The notes beneath the pieces were generated by a model. It was not told the DNA's origin and ran no database searches. It saw only the letters and a program-made list of their open reading frames with translations. A stretch of DNA of 64,000 nt from the NCBI RefSeq assembly GCF_010435915.1, contig NZ_JAAFZH010000002.1, forward strand, positions 310,001 through 374,000, written 5' to 3'. Positions 10,601 through 17,466 of this stretch are shown here, piece after piece. A program made the position numbers and the translations under genes. Source of the DNA: Spirosoma terrae (GTDB taxonomy: Bacteria; Bacteroidota; Bacteroidia; Cytophagales; Spirosomataceae). Each line of letters starts with the position of its first letter. The first letter of the stretch is position 1.

Positions 10601-12092
10601 CCGGCAGGGGGCCGAGGTGCGGCTACGGCCGGTTATTATGACGGCCCTGGTGGCTTCGTTTGGGTTCATTCCGATGGCCATTTCGAACTCAGCGGGTGCC
10701 GAGGTTCAAAAGCCACTGGCTACCGTCGTGATTGGAGGTTTGCTGACCGCTACGTTGCTGACGCTTATCGTATTGCCCATTCTGTACTCGTTGTTCGAGC
10801 GAAAAGCTGTAGAAAAAGAAGCGCAGGCCGCCCGATCGCCGAAGGCAGCCGCTCCAATAAAAATTGCCAGCATCCTCCTCCTGCTGGGTCTGGCTACAAC
10901 GGGCTGGGCACAAGGTCCGCAACAGCTTACGTTGCAGCAGGCCATTCAGCAGGCTACCACGCGAAACGGTCAGTTACAAACGGCGAATCTGGGTGTTAGC
11001 CAGCAGCAGGCGTTACGTCGGACGGCCTACGATGCCGGGCGGTTGTCGGCTACGCTCATGCTGGGCCAGTACAACAGTCGCCGATTCGACAACAATCTCA
11101 CCCTAACGCAAACCATCCCGAATCCGACGCTGATGCGTCGGTTGGCCCAGCTGAACGATCAGACGGTCAGCGCACGGCAGGCGGAGGTGGCCGTTACGCA
11201 AAACGATATTCAGTACGGGGTCAAGTCAGCCTATTACGAATTGAACTATCTGTACCGGAAACGGCAGTTGTTTCAGCAACAGGATACCGTGCTGACCGAA
11301 TTCGTCAAGGCGGCTACGTTACGGGTCAAAACCGGAGAAACGGGCAGTCTGGAAAAAGCCACGGCGGAAAGCCAGCTGGCCGACCAGCGGGTTAGACTAG
11401 CGCAGAATGAAGCGAGTCTCATTGCTAGCCGAAGTCAGTTGCAAATGTTGCTGTATAGCCCCCAGCCGGTTGAGGTTATTAGTGAACCGTTGCCGAAACT
11501 AACCGTCGACGGGATTCAGGACAGTATAGCCCTGGCTCGCAATCCACAACTTCGGCAGCTACAAGAGCAGATTCGGGTGGCGGAACAAAGCCGACTAGTG
11601 GAGCAGGCCCGGCTGAAACCCGATTTCCTGGTTGGGCTGTTCAGTCAGACGCTCATTGGCAGTCAACTGATCGATGGGCAGGAACTGTATTTTGGGCCTG
11701 GCTATCGGTTCAGCGGGGGGCAGGTTGGCGTTACGTTCCCGCTAATCGGTCAGCCGCAGAAAGCGCGGATCAATGCCGCCCGTATTGGTGAACAACTCGC
11801 CCAGACCGAATTGAAAAACCGACAGTTCGCGCTGAGTCAGCAACTAAAACAGGCGGTTGGGCAATACCAGCAGTATCAACAGGCACTGACCTATTACGAA
11901 ACGAACGGGCTGGCGCAGGCGGATCTGATTCAAACCAATGCCCGACGCGCGTTCAGCAGTGGCGACATCGGCTACGTCGAATTTTCGCTGGCTCTGCAAC
12001 AGGCTTTTACGATTCGGTCAAACTATCTCGACCTGCTCAACCAATACAACCAATCTGTTCTCTCCATCAACTACTTACTGGGTAACTCCTGA
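7662..12092 (+). CDS. CzcA/CusA-family heavy metal efflux RND pump fused to a TolC-like outer membrane factor
   Basis: A 1476-residue fusion. Residues 1 to about 1045 form a complete HME-type RND proton/metal antiporter: NNQVQVITSSP, and in TM4 the motif DFGLIVDGAVIIVEA near residue 400, whose Asp residues mark the divalent-cation (Czc-type) branch rather than the Cu/Ag CusA branch. After a short cytoplasmic linker (about 1045-1065) comes a signal-like segment, KIASILLLLGLATTGWAQ, and then about 400 residues of TolC/OEP domain (LTLQQAIQQATTRNG, alpha-helical repeats, NYLLGNS end). The order pump-outer membrane factor in one chain, followed 8 bases later by the adaptor gene, gives a full tripartite exporter. 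Likely substrates are Zn, Co, Cd or Ni. Confidence 0.95.
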   Translation: MLNAIIHFSIHNKLIVGLFTLALVGWGAWSASQLPIDAVPDITNNQVQVITSSPSLAAEDIERLVTFPIEVGLSNIPGLTEIRSFSRFGLSIVTVVFSDATDVYWARQQISERLQNVIGQIPPGVGTPVMAPVTTGLGEIFQYTVVPKKGYESRYSLTDLRTIQDWTIRRALLGTPGVADVSGFGGLLKQYEIAVDPDRLRSVGITITDLYTALQQNNQNTGGAYIDKKPNAFFIRSDGLIQSPSDIADIVIRLNNQGLPVRVRDVAQVQIGSAVRYGAVTRNGEGETVGAVVMMIKGENSSAVIKRVKEKIAQIQKTLPPGVQIVPFLDRTKMVNSAIGTVERNLLEGATIVIVVLVLLLGNFRAGIVVASVIPLALLFAISMMNLFGVSGNLMSLGAIDFGLIVDGAVIIVEATLHHIHSRMNERVKTPSDVEFLTQSEMDDEVYQSAGRIRSSAAFGEIIILIVYLPILALSGIEGKMFRPMALTVAFAILGAFILSLTYVPMVSALLLSKKIEHKESYSDRIIKRVHRVYEPILLRALHHRLLILSSAVLLLGVALFLFSRMGGEFIPQLDEGDFAVDTRTLTGSSLSETVDATLKAQRILLKQFPEVEQVVGKIGSGEIPTDPMPIEASDLMVILKPKDDWTSAKTRDELAGKMAEALSVIPGVTFGFQQPVQMRFNELMTGARQDVALKIYGEDLGQLTKLAEQVGGLIRTIDGAKDLYIEQVGGLSQILIRLDRAQIAKFGLNVADVNRVINTAFAGQSAGLVFEGEKRFDLVVRLAADRRQSVDDIRNVYVSVPASAAGPAQQIPLGQIAQVTIQEAPNQIQRDDTHRRITLGFNVRGRDVESIVTELQQKVGQRIKFPPGYSIKYGGQFQNLVDAKQRLSIAVPIALALIFALLFFTFHSIRQSLLIFMAIPMAAIGGVFALLIRGMPFSISAGVGFIALFGVAVLNGIVLIAEFNRLRHEEGITDMTEIIRQGAEVRLRPVIMTALVASFGFIPMAISNSAGAEVQKPLATVVIGGLLTATLLTLIVLPILYSLFERKAVEKEAQAARSPKAAAPIKIASILLLLGLATTGWAQGPQQLTLQQAIQQATTRNGQLQTANLGVSQQQALRRTAYDAGRLSATLMLGQYNSRRFDNNLTLTQTIPNPTLMRRLAQLNDQTVSARQAEVAVTQNDIQYGVKSAYYELNYLYRKRQLFQQQDTVLTEFVKAATLRVKTGETGSLEKATAESQLADQRVRLAQNEASLIASRSQLQMLLYSPQPVEVISEPLPKLTVDGIQDSIALARNPQLRQLQEQIRVAEQSRLVEQARLKPDFLVGLFSQTLIGSQLIDGQELYFGPGYRFSGGQVGVTFPLIGQPQKARINAARIGEQLAQTELKNRQFALSQQLKQAVGQYQQYQQALTYYETNGLAQADLIQTNARRAFSSGDIGYVEFSLALQQAFTIRSNYLDLLNQYNQSVLSINYLLGNS

Positions 12093-12100
12093 TCCGACCC

Positions 12101-13324
12101 ATGCCGTATACTATGCATACCTTATTTTCTGTAGCACTTCTGACACTTTTGCTGGCGGCTGGCTGTAGCTCGTCTGATAAACAGGCCGATAAAGCAGACG
12201 CTAACCTGGCCGAAGTAACGCCAACGAAGAGCGATTCTACTACTGCTGGCCCGGTCCGGGTGTCGCTCACTCAGGCCCAATACGACGTAGCGGCTATTCA
12301 ACTCGGCCAACCTATGCTACGTACGCTCAACACTACGCTCAAAGCAAACGGAACCATCGACGTACCGGCTTCAAATCTGGTGTCGGTAACAGTGCCCTTT
12401 GGCGGATACATTCGGAAAATCGATCTGGAGCCGGGCATGAAAGTCCGCAAAGGGCAGCCACTGGTCGTGCTGGAAAACCCCGAATATATTCAGCTCCAGC
12501 AGGATTATCTGGATACGAAAGCAAAACTGGAATACGCCGATCTGGATTATGCCCGTCAGCAGGAACTGAGCCGCGACAACGTAAACGCGCTGAAGCAGTT
12601 CCAGCAGGTTCGCTCGAACCGGCAGAGCTTGCAGGCGCAACTGGCCGGTATGGCGCAACGATTAGCCATCCTGCACATTAACCCCGATAAACTCAGCCCG
12701 AGTCAGCTGACCCGTCAGGTAACTATTCCGTCGCCCGTATCGGGCTTTGTGACCAACGTACCGGTTAACAATGGTCGGTTCCTCAACCCATCCGACATCC
12801 TGGTCGAAATTACCAACGTCGACCACCTGCACGTTCGGCTCAGTATTTTCGAAAAAGACATCAGCCGGATTCATGCCGGGCAAATCATTCACTTTGGCAT
12901 GGGTGGCGATCCGTCTTACGTGCATCGGGGAGAGATTTTCCTGATCGGTAAATCCATTGCCGCTGATCGGACCATTTCGGTGCTGGCGCATCCCGATGGT
13001 TACGCCCCGGATCGCCGGCCCGATGATTTCATTCCGGGGGGCTACGTATCGGCCCAGGTTGATGTACAAACACAACCTCTGCAAACGCTTCCTGAAGCGG
13101 CTGTAGTCAGTTATGGTGGGAAGTCGCTGGTATACGTTCTGGAGAAGAAGCAGGGCAACCCCGCCAGCTACCAGTTTCGACAGGTGGATGTAAAAACGGG
13201 CGTTCGGGAAAAAGGCTACGTAGCAGTGACGCTCCCCTCTAATATAAACCCAGCCACTACGCCGGTTGTCGTCAATGGTGCGTATAGCCTGTTAGCTAAA
13301 CTTAATAACAGCGAAGAAGAATAA
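12101..13324 (+). CDS. RND efflux periplasmic adaptor lipoprotein (CzcB/CusB family)
   Basis: Membrane fusion protein of 407 residues that links the inner membrane pump to the outer membrane channel. The N-terminus MHTLFSVALLTLLLAAGCSS is a lipoprotein signal with lipobox LAAGC. The barrel-sandwich half motif GGYIRKIDLEPGMKVRKGQP precedes a helical hairpin (about residues 130-195), followed by the second half, TIPSPVSGFVTNVPVNNGRF, and a C-terminal beta domain. ATG 12101 or ATG 12113 are both possible starts; the second gives the tidier signal peptide. It lies 8 bases after the pump gene and 2 bases before the VIT-family gene, so the three form one transcription unit. Confidence 0.94.
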   Translation: MPYTMHTLFSVALLTLLLAAGCSSSDKQADKADANLAEVTPTKSDSTTAGPVRVSLTQAQYDVAAIQLGQPMLRTLNTTLKANGTIDVPASNLVSVTVPFGGYIRKIDLEPGMKVRKGQPLVVLENPEYIQLQQDYLDTKAKLEYADLDYARQQELSRDNVNALKQFQQVRSNRQSLQAQLAGMAQRLAILHINPDKLSPSQLTRQVTIPSPVSGFVTNVPVNNGRFLNPSDILVEITNVDHLHVRLSIFEKDISRIHAGQIIHFGMGGDPSYVHRGEIFLIGKSIAADRTISVLAHPDGYAPDRRPDDFIPGGYVSAQVDVQTQPLQTLPEAAVVSYGGKSLVYVLEKKQGNPASYQFRQVDVKTGVREKGYVAVTLPSNINPATTPVVVNGAYSLLAKLNNSEEE

Positions 13325-13326
13325 AC

Positions 13327-14037
13327 ATGGCACACATCCCACACAATCAACCCCACGTAGAGCAGCATCTGCGAAGCTCGGCTGTCATCTCAGACATTGT
13401 TATCGGTATGTCGGATGGGCTGACCGTACCGTTTGCCCTGGCCGCCGGTTTGAGCGGAGCCGTTGCCAGTTCGTCGCTGGTTGTTACAGCCGGAGTTGCT
13501 GAAATCGTGGCCGGGTCTATTGCTATGGGCCTGGGCGGGTATCTGGCCGGTCGTACCGAGGCCGATCATTACGAGTCGGAACGCCGACGCGAGGTGGCCG
13601 AAGTTGAGTTAGTGACAGAGCGGGAAAAGCAGGAAGTCCGTGAGGTATTTGCCAGCATGGGGCTTAATGCTGCTTTGCAGGAAGCCATTGCCGATGAACT
13701 GGCCAAAGACAAGACGAAATGGGTAGACTTCATGATGAAGTATGAACTGGGTCTTGACGAGCCTGACCCCAAACGGGCTACCAAAAGTGCGTTCACGATC
13801 GGGCTTTCCTACGTAGTGGGTGGGCTAGTTCCGTTGCTCCCTTATTTTATCCTAAGCCACCCGCACACCGCGTTGGGCTATTCTTGTGGCCTAACGCTGC
13901 TATGTCTGTTCATTTTTGGCTACTTCAAAAGTAAAGTCACCGGTCAACCGCCTGTTAGTGGCGCCATCAAGGTGACGCTTATTGGCGCCGTAGCCGCTGC
14001 AGCCGCCTTTGGCGTAGCCCGTTTCTTTAATGCCTGA
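13327..14037 (+). CDS. VIT1/CCC1-family Fe/Mn transporter
   Basis: Inner membrane protein of 236 residues with five predicted helices. The family signature is visible in TM1 (SDIVIGMSDGLTVPFALAAG), TM2 (GVAEIVAGSIAMGLGGYLAG) and the Glu-rich cytoplasmic loop (ESERRREVAEVELVTEREKQ), which in the family binds metal and feeds it to the exporter. Members move Fe2+ or Mn2+ out of the cytoplasm or into stores by H+ antiport. It starts 2 bases after the adaptor gene, so it probably works in the same metal detoxification programme as the RND system. Confidence 0.92.
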   Translation: MAHIPHNQPHVEQHLRSSAVISDIVIGMSDGLTVPFALAAGLSGAVASSSLVVTAGVAEIVAGSIAMGLGGYLAGRTEADHYESERRREVAEVELVTEREKQEVREVFASMGLNAALQEAIADELAKDKTKWVDFMMKYELGLDEPDPKRATKSAFTIGLSYVVGGLVPLLPYFILSHPHTALGYSCGLTLLCLFIFGYFKSKVTGQPPVSGAIKVTLIGAVAAAAAFGVARFFNA

Positions 14038-14058
14038 CCCGTCCATTGTTTAATACGT

Positions 14059-14499
14059 ATGAAAACGATTCGCTTTTTCACGGACCCGGAAACGGTCTGG
14101 TACAATCTGTCCGACTATATTCAGTTGTTGCTGGATGCTGGGGTTATTCGCCCGTATCGGCCTGCACCGCTCTACAAGCGTAAAATAGCCTCCAAATCGA
14201 TCCATGACATACTGTTTGATAAAGTAAGTAGACTCAACCCGACGTATCATCGGCAAAGGGAGGGTTCTATTTACGTCGATTGGGTTGTTTTCGAGCATCT
14301 ATACCGATTTATTCGTCCCTTTCTGACGAATCCTGACTATTGGATGAACCCGGAAAGTCTGTTTCGCCAGTTGCAACTAGCTATAGAGCGACCAAAGCGT
14401 TCGAATCAGGAATTGCGTTCTGAAGTAATAGCCAACTATTTCTCCGAGCTAACCAGTATGCCTTTAGTGGATGGGCCAAACGATGAAATCGGTTTGTAA
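14059..14499 (+). CDS. Hypothetical protein, unrecognised
   Basis: A 146-residue protein without signal peptide or TM helix. It is rich in Tyr, Phe, Arg and Trp (YKRKIASKSIHDILF, VDWVVFEHLYRFIRPFLTN) and looks like a small helical cytoplasmic protein. I do not recognise the family. It starts 21 bases after the VIT-family gene on the same strand and ends just before a strong terminator-like palindrome at 14551-14590, which suggests it is the last gene of the metal operon. Confidence 0.65.
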   Translation: MKTIRFFTDPETVWYNLSDYIQLLLDAGVIRPYRPAPLYKRKIASKSIHDILFDKVSRLNPTYHRQREGSIYVDWVVFEHLYRFIRPFLTNPDYWMNPESLFRQLQLAIERPKRSNQELRSEVIANYFSELTSMPLVDGPNDEIGL

Positions 14500-14550
14500 T
14501 CGGTTAGTCGCAATACAGAGTTCGCTGCGGTATAAGAGCATTTATCCTCA

Positions 14551-14590
14551 ATCTTTGACAAACCGCCCGGCGGCCCGGTTTGTCAAAGAT
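14551..14590. terminator. Long palindrome between convergent genes, likely bidirectional terminator
   Basis: Perfect 15-base arms ATCTTTGACAAACCG (14551-14565) and CGGTTTGTCAAAGAT (14576-14590) with a 10-base GC-rich loop. It sits between the end of the metal operon and the end of the 2TM-domain gene on the opposite strand. No long U-tract follows, so it may instead be a REP-like repeat. Confidence 0.7.
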
Positions 14591-14616
14591 GATAGTACAG
14601 ATTAACTCACGGTACG

Positions 14617-14937
14617 TTACAGAAACGTGCCGCCTTCGTTATTTTTCAATTTTCGGTATTCGTCTTCCACCATTTGCTGCTCACTACCCCGGTGGTAAAC
14701 CGAGAAATAATGCGATGCCAGTCCAATTCCCCAGCCAATCATAGCAAATAAGGGCCACGGTAACCGGAAGCCACCATAATTCGTATGGGACGTGAAGGAA
14801 GAAATTGCCCAGATGAGCCACAGACCAGCGTTGACGATCAGATAAGAACGTAAATGCAGCCGGAAGCTAACGCGTGCTTTTGCTTGTTTCCAAAGGAAAG
14901 GATCGCGGTCGGCCGAAGTTGGGTATGTCGATTCCAT
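14617..14937 (-). CDS. 2TM domain-containing protein
   Basis: A 106-residue inner membrane protein with a charged N-terminus (DPFLWKQAKARVSFRLHLRS) and two hydrophobic helices (about residues 30-48 and 62-80) separated by a short loop, then a charged tail (EYRKLKNNEGG). This is the 2TM domain layout common in Bacteroidota, sometimes attached to histidine kinases. Its role is unknown. It lies 39 bases downstream of the DUF2306-like gene on the same strand. Confidence 0.8.
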   Translation of the reverse strand: MESTYPTSADRDPFLWKQAKARVSFRLHLRSYLIVNAGLWLIWAISSFTSHTNYGGFRLPWPLFAMIGWGIGLASHYFSVYHRGSEQQMVEDEYRKLKNNEGGTFL

Positions 14938-14976
14938 AGTCGTAAGTTGGTTTAGAATAAATGAACGTCGTTTACT

Positions 14977-15480
14977 TTATTTGCTCAGCACGGGCGTACT
15001 GGTTGTTGGCTTCAGAAAAACCGATTTATAGCGACTGATCAGTCGGCCGCCAATGAACGTAGTCAGACCCGTTGCCACAACAACAACTGGCCAGAACTGC
15101 TTCATGGGAAAAAGACGTACCAGCGTTTCGGCCCAGAAGGCTGCGTAGAGACCGACAACCGACCAGTTCATAAAAAAATAGTGGAAATAGATCCAGCTGC
15201 TAACATATCGTTTGAGTAAGGCAGGAACTATGCCGCCCACAATGGTTATACTGCTGAAAACAGCAGCTATGTGGAAAGGTCCAAAATTGCCAAACAAACG
15301 ATAGATCATGAAAGCTGTTACGTTGACCAGAACCATTGCCAGTACGTAACCATACCCAAGTCGCTTGTGCAGGACGGTGCCCTTTTTCAGCAGAAGCACT
15401 GCTGTTCCCAGCACGAGCGCTGCGATAGCGGAGGCAAGGTGGACAAGGCCGGTGGCAGAATGAAAAATGGTTGTTAACAT
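14977..15480 (-). CDS. DUF2306-family integral membrane protein
   Basis: A 167-residue protein with four to five TM helices (AIAALVLGTAVLLL, YGYVLAMVLVNVTAFMIYRL, HIAAVFSSITIVGGIVPALL, VVVVATGLTTFIGGRLI). The pattern HKRLGYGYVLAMVL and the His residues at helix ends resemble DUF2306 proteins, which look like small cytochrome b-type membrane proteins. The function is unknown. It is transcribed away from polX. Confidence 0.75.
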   Translation of the reverse strand: MLTTIFHSATGLVHLASAIAALVLGTAVLLLKKGTVLHKRLGYGYVLAMVLVNVTAFMIYRLFGNFGPFHIAAVFSSITIVGGIVPALLKRYVSSWIYFHYFFMNWSVVGLYAAFWAETLVRLFPMKQFWPVVVVATGLTTFIGGRLISRYKSVFLKPTTSTPVLSK

Positions 15481-15588
15481 GGTCGTGGTTGCTACGGGTT
15501 TCTGTGATAAAGATACAGGGATGCTTTATTGGCTTTCACGCTAAATCTGACCAAATACCTAACTTGCGGAGTGAATACCCCTATAATC

Positions 15589-17319
15589 ATGACCAATTCC
15601 GATATTGTTGAACTTCTGGAACTGACTGCCCGGTTAATGGAACTCCATGACCGCGACGCTTTTAAAACCCGAACGTATCAGTCTGCTGCGTTTAATCTGG
15701 ATAAATCCACCGCCGATCTGGTCAATTTGCCCGTTGAGGAGTTGGTCAAACTACCAGGGGTAGGTAAATCAGTGGCCCAGAAAATCCGGGAAATTGCCGA
15801 AACCGGTCGTCTAGCTGAACTGGACGAACTGATGGCGCAAACACCGTCGGGGGTTTTGGATATGTTCCGAATCAAAGGATTGGGTGTAAAAAAAGTCAGA
15901 ACGCTCTGGCAGGAGTTGGGAATCGATAACCTCCGCGATCTGAAACTGGCGGGTGAAAATGGTCAGATTGCCAAGATCAAAGGGTTCGGTGCCAACACAC
16001 AGGAAAAGATTCTGGCAGCGCTGGAGTTTTTGCAGGAACAGCAAGGCAAAGTCCGTATGGACAAGGCGGATATGATCGCCAATCTGTTATACGATGAGCT
16101 GATAAAGCACTTCGAACGGGTCGAAATCAGTGGTCAGGTTCGGCGTAAAGCGCAGGAGGTTGACACTGTTCAGTTACTGCTGCAGACAAGCGATCCGATT
16201 GCAGCCATGCAGATTTTGTCTGGCCTGGCCAATCTGGAGCAAAACGAAAAGGAATCGTCGCCTTTTGTCTGGCGGGGCCAGCTACAGGGATTTGATGTGC
16301 TGGTAGAATTACCTTTCTATTCGGCGCAACAGATGAACCGTCAGCTATTTGTGCAGACGGCTACAGAAGCCCATTTACGGCAGATGGGCACGAATGGTAC
16401 GTCTCTACTGGAAGTCGCTTATTCGAGTGTTATACCAGAAATTGCCGTGGACACCACAGAAGCCATCGAAAAGAACCTGTACGCGCAGGCTGGTTTGCCG
16501 TATATCGTGCCGGAGATGCGTGAAGACGATTTCGCCTTCCGTTGGGCGAGTCAGCATACGAACGACGAACTGGTGACCTGGCAGGACCTGCGTGGTACGT
16601 TGCACAATCACAGTACCTGGTCGGATGGTAAGCAATCGGTAGCCGATATGGCCGCATACTGCCGCGAGTTAGGACTGACCTATTTTGGTATTGCCGATCA
16701 CTCCAAAACCGCTACGTATGCCAATGGCCTTGATGTGGACCGGGTTCGCCAGCAGCAGGCCGAAATCGATCAACTGAATGCTGGTTTTGGTTCGGACTTC
16801 CGTATTTTAAAAGGAATTGAGTCGGATATTTTAGGCGATGGTTCGCTTGATTACGATGACGCTACGTTAGCTACGTTCGATTACGTAGTGGCCTCCGTTC
16901 ATCAAACCCTAACTATGTCGCTCGAAAAAGCGACGACGCGTTTACTAAAGGCGATTGAAAACCCATACACTACCATTTTAGGGCATCCAACAGGCCGGTT
17001 ATTACTGGCGCGGGAAGGCTACCCAATCGATCATCGGGCTATTATCGATGCCTGCGCTAAACATCAGGTTGTGATCGAAATCAATGCTAGTCCGTATCGG
17101 CTCGACCTAGACTGGCGCTGGATCGACTACGCGATGCAAAAAGGCGTTATGCTCAGCATTAATCCCGATGCGCATGAGCTGGCTGGATTGCTCGACATGC
17201 ATTATGGAGTAGCCATTGGTCGTAAGGGCGGACTTACCAAAGCGATGACGTTTAATGCGCTGACACTAAACGAAATGAGCGAATACCTGCAACAACGCCG
17301 GGAACGTATAGGTAAGTAA
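15589..17319 (+). CDS. polX: PolX family protein (DNA polymerase/PHP phosphoesterase) with degenerate polymerase site
   Basis: A 576-residue protein with the usual bacterial PolX order: 8-kDa and helix-hairpin-helix domains (LPGVGKSVAQKIREIAE, IKGLGVKKVRTLW), palm domain, and a C-terminal PHP nuclease. I start at ATG 15589 because it begins at the conserved MTNSDIVELLELTARLMELH; an upstream TTG adds 20 unlikely residues. The palm motif that should read D-x-D is Asp192-Thr-Val194, and the dNTP-binding TGS-like element reads TAT. The third Asp (236) remains. The PHP motifs are intact: His339-Asn-His341 in LHNHSTWSDG, IADHSKT, KGIESDI, ASVHQT, LGHPTGRLL and NPDAHE. So nuclease or phosphoesterase activity is likely and polymerase activity doubtful. 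Confidence 0.92.
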   Translation: MTNSDIVELLELTARLMELHDRDAFKTRTYQSAAFNLDKSTADLVNLPVEELVKLPGVGKSVAQKIREIAETGRLAELDELMAQTPSGVLDMFRIKGLGVKKVRTLWQELGIDNLRDLKLAGENGQIAKIKGFGANTQEKILAALEFLQEQQGKVRMDKADMIANLLYDELIKHFERVEISGQVRRKAQEVDTVQLLLQTSDPIAAMQILSGLANLEQNEKESSPFVWRGQLQGFDVLVELPFYSAQQMNRQLFVQTATEAHLRQMGTNGTSLLEVAYSSVIPEIAVDTTEAIEKNLYAQAGLPYIVPEMREDDFAFRWASQHTNDELVTWQDLRGTLHNHSTWSDGKQSVADMAAYCRELGLTYFGIADHSKTATYANGLDVDRVRQQQAEIDQLNAGFGSDFRILKGIESDILGDGSLDYDDATLATFDYVVASVHQTLTMSLEKATTRLLKAIENPYTTILGHPTGRLLLAREGYPIDHRAIIDACAKHQVVIEINASPYRLDLDWRWIDYAMQKGVMLSINPDAHELAGLLDMHYGVAIGRKGGLTKAMTFNALTLNEMSEYLQQRRERIGK

Positions 17320-17466
17320 CGGTAGCGGAGTAACAGAGAATTATTAATTATCGGTTAATCCTTTGTGTAAATAGGGTAAATCATTTGATTTATCTCTTTT
17401 ATCAGTGGATTAGTAATAATCTGTTACTATTTTTTGATCGTTTCCGCGCTTCATAACCACGCCTTT

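Noticed and set aside
8606-10922. Several long open frames on the minus strand opposite the RND pump gene
   Set aside because: They mirror the codons of the pump, carry no recognisable domain, and read as low-complexity Gln/His/Arg-rich protein.
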